From positions 1 to 5,486 of the forward strand of contig JAERSX010000868.1 in assembly GCA_016845285.1 (NCBI GenBank): a stretch of 5,486 bases of DNA, written 5' to 3'. The position numbers and the translations under genes were made by a program. Positions within the stretch are counted from its first letter, which is position 1. Every line of letters begins with the position of its first letter. Below are positions 1-5,486 of the stretch, in pieces. Origin of the DNA: Deltaproteobacteria bacterium. Its GTDB lineage: Bacteria; Myxococcota_A; UBA796; UBA2385. Below the pieces are notes generated by a model. That model ran no database searches and was not told the DNA's origin. It saw only the letters and a program-made list of their open reading frames with translations.

Positions 1-342
1 GACGCAGACCCCACCGTGTCCTTCGCTGACGATGTGTGGCCCATCCTCGAGGACAAGGGCTGCAACACCTGCCACGCCGACGACACCTACCATCCCGGCC
101 TGCTGCTCTCTGATGCGCCCACCGCCTACACCACCCTCACCGAGGATGAACCGGACGACACCAGCACGCACTCGACCTACGTCGTAGCTGGTGATGCGGA
201 TGGCTCTCTGCTGGTCGACAAGATCTCCAACGATCCCCCGAACTACGGTGGGGTGATCATGCCGAGCAGCGACAACGCCATGGACGACGAGCAGGTCGGG
301 ACCGTGAAGACCTGGATCGACGAGGGCGCCCTCGACAACTGA
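1..342 (+). CDS. Monoheme c-type cytochrome, C-terminal part (5' end outside window)
   Basis: The frame is open to the left edge and ends at TGA 340-342, giving 113 visible residues. A GTG at 16-18 could be read as a start, but it has no Shine-Dalgarno sequence and the frame is open before it, so I treat the gene as truncated. Counting from the first visible residue, CNTCH at 21-25 is a heme c attachment motif (CXXCH). VIMPS near residue 87 supplies a plausible distal Met ligand in the usual 'MP' setting. The layout (FADDVWPIL, heme motif, GLLLSD, AGDADGSLL, MP, then a final helix TVKTWIDEGAL) matches the small cytochromes of the PSCyt1 / cytochrome c class I type found in planctomycetes and myxobacteria. 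It should act outside the cytoplasmic membrane as an electron carrier. Its signal peptide or lipobox would lie left of the window. It converges with the copper monooxygenase gene, which carries a similar heme domain. The partner is unknown. Confidence 0.85.
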   Translation, partial: DADPTVSFADDVWPILEDKGCNTCHADDTYHPGLLLSDAPTAYTTLTEDEPDDTSTHSTYVVAGDADGSLLVDKISNDPPNYGGVIMPSSDNAMDDEQVGTVKTWIDEGALDN

Positions 343-360
343 CCGTCGTGCTGCAGACCC

Positions 361-901
361 ATGCGAAGCCGCCACTCGACGCAGTTGCGCTGTCGTGACG
401 CTCATCGAGGGCAGACGCCCTCTCCACGCCTCGACCTCGCCATCGGGGGCAGCGCCACCAACGACCCGTCCACGGCCTTGCTGCGCATCTTCGGAGACGA
501 CTCAGTCAGCGCCGAAGACGCCTGTGCGCTCCGGGCCCAGCGGGCCGGGGGGGTGGACAAGGTCTTGCGGGGCTTCGGCCACCTGGCACCGCAGGCCCCC
601 GCCGATGATGGCCTTCGCCTCGAGTGATGTGCCGACAAGGTGAGCCAACTCTACGACCGCATGGTGGCGAGCACCGGAGCCTGCGCCCATCCGAGCCCGA
701 CCTGCCGAGCGCGTACGACGACACGCGGGTCGGCACCATCGTCCACCGAGGCGTCTACGACTCGTGACACACCGTGGTGCACGACGACGCCGTGGTCGGC
801 GCCGAGTCTGCAACGCTGACCAGCGGTCGGATGACCCACGGCAAGGCACTTAGCCTGACCCGATCAGACAGCTGATTCAACGAGAGCATCTGCCACGGCA
901 C
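361..901 (+). pseudogene. Possible decayed coding sequence in a gene-free stretch
   Basis: This covers most of the 640 bases between the cytochrome stop and the monooxygenase stop, where no intact gene is convincing. The plus strand gives protein-like segments that do not stay in one frame. Frame 1 reads LRIFGDDSVSAEDACALRAQ and stops at TGA 625-627. It resumes as ADKVSQLYDRMVASTGACAH, then shifts near 690 to frame 3 as EPDLPSAYDDTRVGTIVHRG. That frame meets TGA at 765-767, continues as TVVHDDAVVGAESATLTSGR and meets TGA at 873-875. A run of seven G lies at 547-553. Such pieces fit an old gene broken by one or more indels and stops, but GC-rich non-coding DNA also gives long open frames. I recognise no family. 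A shorter degraded stretch, or no gene at all, is equally possible. Confidence 0.22.
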
Positions 902-951
902 GAGCCCGATCACGAGGGGTGACAGAGCCCCGGCGTCACCTGGGCATGGCC

Positions 952-982
952 CTGTCCCGTCCTGGGATCGAACCAGAGACAG
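952..982 (-). other. Hairpin matching a tRNA T-arm, abutting the monooxygenase stop codon
   Basis: On the minus strand this reads CTGTC, then TCTGG TTCGATC CCAGG, then ACGGGACAG. The middle part is a five-pair stem (one G-T pair) closing a seven-base loop. It matches the tRNA T-arm consensus GGTTCRANNCC at every conserved position. The outer CTGTC/GACAG arms extend the fold across an internal loop. It begins at the base after the TAG of the monooxygenase gene. No anticodon arm, D-arm or matching 5' acceptor strand is found upstream, and no CCA follows, so it is not a tRNA gene. It could be a transcript-end hairpin (no T-run follows), a relic of a tRNA 3' end left by an integrated element, or chance. 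Confidence 0.4.
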
Positions 983-2758
983 CTATTCCTCGAGCTGGAG
1001 GGTGCCATCGAAGAAGACCTCACCACCGGCCATCACCCCACTGCCGCTCAGGCGGTAGCCGCTCTCGATGTCTCCCACCCAGGTCAAGCTCACCAGATCA
1101 TCGAGGCCAAGGACCCCGACGGATGCCTCGCCATCGTCGCCATCGGCGTTCAGCTGAAGCTCGACGCTGAACAGACCTCCGCCGACATCGAGACCGCAGG
1201 CGCCCACGGCCTCCACGCTGTCGTCCGAGAGCCGCGCGCCCGCAGGCCCCGTGCAGTCGGTCGCACCGAAGCCGTGGTCGTCCGAAGACACGGAGAGACC
1301 GAGCCTGCCTGTGTGGGTGGCTCCGTCCACGGTCACAGGGACATCGTAGACCTCACCCAACACCACGATGCACATCTCGTCGAGGCTGCCCTCACCCAGC
1401 TCGACATCGATGGGCTCGTCGAGGCCCGACTCAGCCAAGACCTGGACCACATCGGGGTTGGCCAGGCTGTTGTCGTAGGTGCACTCGAGCCACAGGGCGT
1501 CGCCGGCACTTGCGGTGGGAGCGGCGACGGTCGGATCGTAGAAGTAGAACTGCTGCCAGTCGAAGTCCCAGGCCGGGGTGTGCAGCAAGCACTGTTCGTC
1601 GTCGGGCTGACCCTCGGGCGCCACCCAGACCCGCATGTCACTGCCGATGTAGTGCATGTGGTTGGCCACGAGGAAGGTCTGTGAGGCCCGCGGAGCGTAG
1701 TCCCACGGGTGGTAGCGCATGGTCTCGGTGTGGGCCGAGGCCCCCGCTGGGATCCGGAAGACCGGGCCGTCGTCCGGGTCTTCGGGACCGGGCTGCAAGC
1801 CGTCCCCATCAGCACTCTGTTCGCCGGCGTTTCCGATGAGGCGGATCCGCGCCTCCCGCACCGGAGTGTCGTCGGCCCACCGCAGGGCCACACCGGTGCC
1901 GTCCGCTCGGGCCTCGTCGAGGAGGTGGTAGTGGATCTGCAGCACCACCCGGGCCCCAGCAGACACACGCACCGCGCTGTGGTCCGGGAAGGTCACGGGG
2001 CTGGCACCGGGCACCCAGCCACCGATGAAGGTGGCGTCCACGCCAAACGAACCGAAGCAGTCGTAGCGCCCCTCGTCGTCGGTGAGTCCCGCACTCTCGC
2101 CTGCATGGTCGATGCCCACGAGCACGTGGTGGACCACGCCCAGATCGTCGGGCATCACCTGGTACGCCTCGAGCCACCGCTCCTCGTCGGCGCCGATGTC
2201 GATGCTGAAGCAGATGAACTCGTCCTCGATCTCGCCGGTGATCGTCGTGGTGTGCACACCGGCGGGGTCGGCCAACAGATCAGCATCTTCGAGGTCGGAG
2301 CTCGGCACCTCGGGCAGAGGCGCGGCCGTCTCCGGGTCCCCCACCGGCCCGCCGGCCTCTGCCCACGCCGCGATGAGCGCCTTGTCAGCCTCGTCGAGCC
2401 GGGGATCTACGGAGAAGCCCCAGGGGTTCTGGCACTCCTCGGACTCGACGGCGTAGAAGGGCGGCATGCGACCGTCGTGAACGGCGTCGTCGATGAGTCC
2501 AGACATGGCCGAGACCGTCTCGGCGTCGTCGAAGAGCATATCGGGCTGCATGCTGTCCGGATCGTGGCAGACCGCACAGTTGACTGCGACGATGGGCGCG
2601 ATGTCGGCGTGCCAGGTGGGGTCCTCGGCGCCCCCGCCCTCGCCCGAGTCGGTGGCTTGCTCCGGGCCCGCGCCTGAATCGGGCTCGCTTCCGCACCCGA
2701 GAGCACCGCAAGCGATCACCAAGGAGCCAAGCCAAATCGAGTGAACGGGAAAGGTCAT
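983..2758 (-). CDS. Lipoprotein with cytochrome c domain fused to copper type II (PHM/DBM-like) monooxygenase
   Basis: The predicted protein has 591 residues. The start is ATG 2756-2758 with GGAG six bases upstream (2765-2768 on the plus strand); the stop is TAG. Residues 1-22 form a hydrophobic export signal with two possible lipobox cysteines: VIAC at 14-17, the better match, and ALGC at 19-22. A D/E/G-rich linker follows. Residues 48-135 form a cytochrome c domain with heme motif CAVCH (61-65) and candidate axial Met98 in DGRMPPF. Residues about 170-290 match the N-terminal copper monooxygenase domain, with CuH ligands His210-His211 (VVHHVLV) and His276 in LQIHYH. Residues about 345-465 match the C-terminal domain, with CuM ligands His367 and His369 (ANHMHYIG) and Met462 in DEMC. 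These align with His107/108/172 and His242/244/Met314 of peptidylglycine hydroxylating monooxygenase, so activity is likely. Residues 470-591 are a beta-rich, Gly/Asp-rich extension I cannot assign. By family knowledge it hydroxylates a substrate with O2 and an electron donor; the substrate is unknown. The fused heme may supply the electrons (inference). Confidence 0.9.
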   Translation of the reverse strand: MTFPVHSIWLGSLVIACGALGCGSEPDSGAGPEQATDSGEGGGAEDPTWHADIAPIVAVNCAVCHDPDSMQPDMLFDDAETVSAMSGLIDDAVHDGRMPPFYAVESEECQNPWGFSVDPRLDEADKALIAAWAEAGGPVGDPETAAPLPEVPSSDLEDADLLADPAGVHTTTITGEIEDEFICFSIDIGADEERWLEAYQVMPDDLGVVHHVLVGIDHAGESAGLTDDEGRYDCFGSFGVDATFIGGWVPGASPVTFPDHSAVRVSAGARVVLQIHYHLLDEARADGTGVALRWADDTPVREARIRLIGNAGEQSADGDGLQPGPEDPDDGPVFRIPAGASAHTETMRYHPWDYAPRASQTFLVANHMHYIGSDMRVWVAPEGQPDDEQCLLHTPAWDFDWQQFYFYDPTVAAPTASAGDALWLECTYDNSLANPDVVQVLAESGLDEPIDVELGEGSLDEMCIVVLGEVYDVPVTVDGATHTGRLGLSVSSDDHGFGATDCTGPAGARLSDDSVEAVGACGLDVGGGLFSVELQLNADGDDGEASVGVLGLDDLVSLTWVGDIESGYRLSGSGVMAGGEVFFDGTLQLEE

Positions 2759-3036
2759 GGCGCGCTCCAGGGCAGAGTGTGACGCGGGGCTCTGGCGCTG
2801 TCGAGGAGAACCCCGGCGGGGGAGATGAGCCCGACGAGGCCACGGTCAGCTCTGCAGCTTGTACGGCACGGCCGCGGCCAGCTGGGGGGGTGGGAGCTGC
2901 CCTGAGAAGCACAGCGTCACACCCGCACCCTTCGGATGGGTCCGCACCCCCATGCCCCTCCCATCAAAATGCAGGGCGCAGAGCGCACAGCATGGAACAA
3001 AAACAACCGGGCGACAGGCTTCCAAGCACAAGACCC

Positions 3037-3048
3037 GGAGGGCCCTCC
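3037..3048. repeat. Perfect 12-bp palindrome GGAGGGCCCTCC
   Basis: The sequence equals its own reverse complement over 12 bases. It lies 95 bases upstream of the TTG start of the PH-domain gene. Its centre is 37 bp from that of a second perfect palindrome. It may be a binding site for a dimeric regulator; no factor can be named. Confidence 0.4.
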
Positions 3049-3073
3049 ACTTTAAGGGGTACAAGCCCGTGGA

Positions 3074-3085
3074 AACGTCGACGTT
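3074..3085. repeat. Perfect 12-bp palindrome AACGTCGACGTT overlapping a possible -35
   Basis: The sequence equals its own reverse complement over 12 bases. Its last two bases are the first two of TTGCAT, a candidate -35 for the rightward gene, so a protein bound here could block or recruit RNA polymerase. This is inference from position only. Confidence 0.4.
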
Positions 3086-3130
3086 GCATCAATTATCGCT
3101 AAGGGGCATGCTCCGTCACAACGACATCAG

Positions 3131-3138
3131 AGGAGGTG
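3131..3138 (+). promoter_or_regulatory. Strong ribosome binding site that selects a TTG start
   Basis: AGGAGGTG is a near-perfect anti-16S complement. GGAGG (3132-3136) lies six bases before TTG 3143-3145. An in-frame TGA at 3137-3139, inside the site itself, rules out any start further upstream. Together these fix TTG as the start of the PH-domain gene. Confidence 0.85.
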
Positions 3139-3142
3139 AACC

Positions 3143-3724
3143 TTGGGATCGAAGACACAAGGGAATGCATTCTGGCGAGAGGTGGATATCCAGCTGATGC
3201 CCCACGAGGAGATTCTCTACCGGGGCACCCCAGATGTAGAGAAGATCACCACCGCCAGGTTGATCCACTGGACCGCGGCCAGCGTCGCCTTCATGTTCGT
3301 GAGCTTGCTCTTGCTCCCTCTGGTGTGGTGGCTCGCGCGGATGGGCGCAAACCGACACCAATACTTTGTGACGAACCAGCGCGTCATCGTGACCGACGGC
3401 CTGATCGGCTACCGCACACGAAGCGTTCCACTGGAGCGGATCAGCGACGTGCAGGTGAACTGCACATGGATCGAGCGGACCGCCGGCATCCGGTCGGTGG
3501 TGATTCGCGACATGACCGGAGAAGCCCAGGGCGGCGCGACCATGCAAGGCTTGACGGACCCATCGGAGGTGCAGTCGCTCATCTTGCAAGAGGTCGCCCG
3601 CGTGAACGCCACCGTCATGTCGACCGTGGCTCCAGCGTCTGAACCAACACCCGTGGTATCGACCGACTCCGAGGTCGTCACCCTCCTCCGAGAGATCCGA
3701 GACGCGCTCGTCGCACGGGGCTGA
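3143..3724 (+). CDS. Membrane-anchored bacterial PH-domain protein (bPH_2 / DUF304 type)
   Basis: The protein has 193 residues and a TTG start. Residues 1-35 are soluble and include LMPHEEILYRGTP, the usual lead-in of this family ('GE.i.y...p'). Residues about 40-65 form one strongly hydrophobic segment (SVAFMFVSLLLLPLVWWLA), predicted membrane-spanning. Residues about 72-150 match the bacterial PH fold: YFVTNQRVIVTDGLIGYRTR, then VPLERISDVQV, an 'ERTAGIRSVVI' strand, and a closing helix LTDPSEVQSLILQEV. Residues 160-175 are a Pro/Ser/Thr/Val linker, followed by a short amphipathic helix, EVVTLLREIRDALV, that could mediate self-association. Known relatives (YdbS/YdbT and DUF304 proteins) are membrane proteins of poorly defined role, so I assign no reaction. 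Relatives often have two membrane segments before the PH part; only one is clear here. It stands alone: the broken gene downstream is on the other strand, so no operon is indicated. Confidence 0.82.
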   Translation: MGSKTQGNAFWREVDIQLMPHEEILYRGTPDVEKITTARLIHWTAASVAFMFVSLLLLPLVWWLARMGANRHQYFVTNQRVIVTDGLIGYRTRSVPLERISDVQVNCTWIERTAGIRSVVIRDMTGEAQGGATMQGLTDPSEVQSLILQEVARVNATVMSTVAPASEPTPVVSTDSEVVTLLREIRDALVARG

Positions 3725-3808
3725 GCCACGCCCTGTTCACACCACGCGGGCCGGGTCACCGACGGAACCAACCGATGTGCCTACGAGGAGTCCGCTGGAG
3801 ACTGAGGA

Positions 3809-4158
3809 TCAGCCGCCCCAGGCGGCCGCCGGCAGCACCGGGAACAGCGAGCGGTGCAGGGCCTCTCCGTGCTCGGTCAAGCGCGGCCGGGCCACGTCCG
3901 CCTCACCGTCGATGGCGGCAGCCCACTGCGCTTGTTCGGCATCGACAGGGGTGGACCACGGGCCCGTGAGCGCCCAGCGGCCATCCCCACACCAAATACA
4001 GCCGTGAACGAATTGCCATAGGCGAGGGTGCTCACGCCCAACCACTCAGCACCGGGGGCAGGTCCTGGGCCAGCTTGGACGACTCGCACCCGCCGTCTCC
4101 GGCACAGCAGGCATCCCCGACGAAGGAACCCCCACGCTTCAGGGGACTGTGGGTCCAT
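3809..4158 (-). pseudogene. Small gene of unknown family broken by three single-base frameshifts
   Basis: No single frame covers this stretch, but four consecutive pieces in three frames read as one protein of about 115 residues. It begins MDPQSPEAWG from ATG 4156-4158. An extra base in the GGGGG run (4129-4133, plus-strand C) moves it to SFVGDACCAGDGGCESSKLA and LPPVLSGWA, which hits TGA at 4032-4034. A missing base near there restores VSTLAYGNSFTAVFGVG. A missing G in the GGGG run (3985-3988) moves it to DGRWALTGPWSTP, then VDAEQAQWAAAIDGEAD, and an end in LPAAAWGG with TGA 3809-3811. The pieces show coding-like third positions and join without gaps. An upstream ATG at 4267-4269 (MVVEEAPRP) runs in the first frame but meets TGA near 4212. 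I recognise no family. The cause could be true decay or sequence error; five-base G and C runs inside the intact genes argue for decay. The spacers 3725-3808 and 4159-4381 hold nothing else I can support. Confidence 0.55.
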
Positions 4159-4381
4159 GACGCCCCTCGCTCCTGGCCCAGGGCCCGCAGACGGCCATGC
4201 CGACGAGTGTCACTCGCTGTGCCCTGCAGAGCCGGATGCTGTAGGACGAGGCGCCTCCTCGACCACCATCAGCCGTGAGTCACCAACCACTCCTGAATTC
4301 GTTTCTGGATTGTGGCCCTCAAGGAGAGCGTGAGAGCTACAGTGGAAGTCACCCAATCCGCGTGGCCCACGAGGAAGCCCC

Positions 4382-5486
4382 ATGTCCAAGTCTCACCAGG
4401 CACCCGAGGCCCAGCAGACCCAAGAGCCCCAGGGGCCCAAGGAAGAGGAGAGCCGGGTCGAGTCGATCTTCGGAAACTCGTTCCTCTCGAACCTCGTGCC
4501 CGGCGTGACCGAGCTCCTCCCCGAGGTCCTGCGAGGCGGCGATCTCTTCGAGGGAAACTGGTACGGCGGCGACGAGCGAGGGGGAGACCAGCGGAACCCC
4601 AACGTCGTCGTGCTCGAGCACACCGACTTCTCCACCAACGCACGGAACATGTTCGGCGACCTCGACACCGACGGAGATGGCTACCTCAGCGCCGAGAACA
4701 TCGACGTGGCCATGAACGACCCCAACCTCACGCCCGAACAGGCCGCGACGGTCGCCACCATGCGCCGCCTGCGCGAGGAGCTCGAGGAGCTCAGCAACGA
4801 CGAGTGGCTCGACGAGGACTCGGGCATCACCATGGCAGACCTGCGGGCCTACGAGCGGACGGGGCAGGTGCCCCAGGAGCTCCGGGATCGGGCGGAGGGG
4901 GCCTACACCTTCGGCCTGAACCGCATCAACGGCGCGTCCAACCAGCTCTTCACGAGCGCGGATGGCACGGTCGACGTCAACGCCATCGACCAGGGCGCCC
5001 TCGGTGACTGCCAGTTCCTCGCCGCGGTGGGATCGCTCGTGGCCCAAGACCCCGGCGCCATCAACGACATGATCACCCCCAACTCGGACGGCACCTACAG
5101 CGTCGCCTTCCCCGGGGGCTCGACCGTCACGGTCAATGCCCCCACACGAGCCGAGATCGCGGCCTTCTCGACCTCCGGCTCCGACGGCATGTGGCTGACC
5201 CTCCTCGAGCGGGCCTACGCCCAGTCCCAGGATCCCGACGCCATCATCCCCCAGGACGACATCGAAGGCAGCGGCAGCGCCGGCGCCATCGAGGCGCTCT
5301 CGGGAGGCACCGGTGTCAACCTCGACCTCACGGCCTTCACGGGCCAGGACACCATCCGTGAGCGCATGGGCGAGGCCTTCGACAACGGCCGCATCGTGAC
5401 CGTGGGGCTCAACAGCGAGACCGAGGACCTGCCCGGTGGCCACCGGCACTCCGTGCCCGGCCACGACGCCGCCAACGACCCGGTAC
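4382..5486 (+). CDS. Calpain-like (C2 family) cysteine peptidase with N-terminal EF-hand-like pair, 3' end outside window
   Basis: The start is ATG 4382-4384 with GAGGA (4371-4375) six bases upstream. 368 residues are visible before the window ends, with no stop. Residues 1-25 are Gln/Glu/Pro-rich, with no signal peptide or membrane segment. Residues 95-106 (DTDGDGYLSAEN) form an EF-hand loop with Asp at positions 1, 3 and 5, Gly at 6 and Leu at 8, but Asn at position 12. Residues 144-153 (DEDSGITMAD) look like a shortened second loop, after the charged helix MRRLREELEEL. The peptidase domain begins near residue 200. DQGALGDCQFLAAVGSL matches the calpain 'QG.LGDCWFLAA' motif, with Cys210 as nucleophile and Gln211 where Trp is usual. 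GGHRHSVPG (352-360) fits the 'GHAYSV' region, making His354 the likely catalytic His. The Asn of 'NPWG' would lie beyond the window. Family knowledge predicts limited proteolysis, perhaps calcium-controlled; target and location are unknown. Nearly every third codon base is G or C, supporting this strand. Confidence 0.87.
   Translation, partial: MSKSHQAPEAQQTQEPQGPKEEESRVESIFGNSFLSNLVPGVTELLPEVLRGGDLFEGNWYGGDERGGDQRNPNVVVLEHTDFSTNARNMFGDLDTDGDGYLSAENIDVAMNDPNLTPEQAATVATMRRLREELEELSNDEWLDEDSGITMADLRAYERTGQVPQELRDRAEGAYTFGLNRINGASNQLFTSADGTVDVNAIDQGALGDCQFLAAVGSLVAQDPGAINDMITPNSDGTYSVAFPGGSTVTVNAPTRAEIAAFSTSGSDGMWLTLLERAYAQSQDPDAIIPQDDIEGSGSAGAIEALSGGTGVNLDLTAFTGQDTIRERMGEAFDNGRIVTVGLNSETEDLPGGHRHSVPGHDAANDPV

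Larger units (their letters stand above)
2759..3142. promoter_or_regulatory. Divergent intergenic region between the monooxygenase and PH-domain genes
   Basis: These 384 bases separate two genes transcribed away from each other, so promoters for both should lie here. No reading frame inside is convincing. The left part is G/C-rich with a run of seven G (2884-2890), a 10-bp GGCCGCGGCC palindrome (2870-2879) and a repeated CCGCACCC (2923-2930 and 2942-2949). The right part, from about 2965 on, is clearly richer in A and T, as expected near a promoter, and holds two 12-bp palindromes annotated separately. TTGCAT at 3084-3089 is a fair -35 element for the rightward gene, with a poor -10 match (CATGCT, 3107-3112). 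ATTATC near 3091 could instead serve as a -10. I could not place a promoter for the leftward gene. Confidence 0.4.

Noticed and set aside
900..1060. A tRNA gene at the T-arm-like hairpin
   Set aside because: There is no D-arm, anticodon arm or complementary 5' acceptor strand within tRNA distance; upstream is the end of the monooxygenase coding sequence.
1274..1684. Plus-strand open frame of 136 codons, also antisense to the monooxygenase
   Set aside because: It is a shadow of the same coding sequence.
1709..2677. Plus-strand open frame of 322 codons inside the monooxygenase gene
   Set aside because: It lies fully antisense to a gene with all six copper ligands and a heme motif. Its product has no family features and no ribosome binding site.
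2846..3064. Minus-strand Cys-rich frame of 72 codons in the divergent intergenic region
   Set aside because: It has no ribosome binding site and no motif, and it covers the palindromes and the A/T-richer promoter-like part.
2859..3197. Plus-strand frame of 112 codons running into the PH-domain gene
   Set aside because: It overlaps the strong ribosome binding site and start of the PH-domain gene in another frame, and its product looks random.
3812..3826. GCCGCC/GGCGGC hairpin as a terminator
   Set aside because: It lies within the end of the broken minus-strand gene, has a three-base loop and no T-run in either direction; it is better explained as Ala/Gly coding sequence.
4349..5464. Minus-strand open frame of 371 codons opposite the calpain-like gene
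   Set aside because: It is an antisense shadow created by G/C third codon positions. The plus strand has the calpain active-site motif, an EF-hand loop and a well-placed ribosome binding site; the minus product shows no recognisable motif.
1..5486. CRISPR array, insertion sequence, intact mobile element or replication origin
   Set aside because: I saw no regularly spaced repeats, transposase or integrase frames, long terminal inverted repeats or DnaA-box clusters.

Overview
The window looks like a piece of a GC-rich bacterial chromosome with acidic, Asp/Gly-rich secreted proteins. The gene content fits a myxobacterium-like member of Myxococcota, perhaps near the Nannocystineae: small c-type cytochrome modules, a copper type II monooxygenase lipoprotein, and a bacterial calpain-family peptidase with EF-hand-like repeats. 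This placement is inference from protein style; no taxonomic marker is present.

Layout. Positions 1-342 (+) hold the C-terminal part of a monoheme cytochrome c. Positions 343-951 hold no intact gene, only broken protein-like reading frames. A hairpin at 952-982, whose minus strand matches a tRNA T-arm, touches the stop codon of the largest gene, 983-2758 (-). That gene encodes a 591-residue predicted lipoprotein that joins a cytochrome c domain to both halves of a PHM/DBM-type copper monooxygenase, with every copper ligand present. Positions 2759-3142 are a 384-base divergent intergenic region with two perfect 12-bp palindromes close to the rightward gene. Positions 3143-3724 (+) encode a membrane-anchored bacterial PH-domain (bPH_2/DUF304) protein that starts at TTG behind a near-perfect Shine-Dalgarno sequence. 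Positions 3809-4158 (-) hold what reads as a real small gene broken by three single-base indels. From 4382 to the right edge (+) runs the first 368 residues of a calpain-like (C2) cysteine peptidase with an N-terminal EF-hand-like pair. It is cut off before its catalytic Asn.

How the genes relate. The two leftmost proteins converge and both carry a CXXCH monoheme module, so they may share envelope redox chemistry: heme-delivered electrons and copper-catalysed hydroxylation of an unknown substrate. The PH-domain and calpain-like genes have their own leaders and show no obvious link to the redox pair or to each other. I see no operon longer than one gene, no intact RNA gene, no insertion sequence and no CRISPR array. 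I found no convincing multi-gene new system. The best leads are the heme-copper fusion, the calcium-motif calpain and the frameshifted gene.
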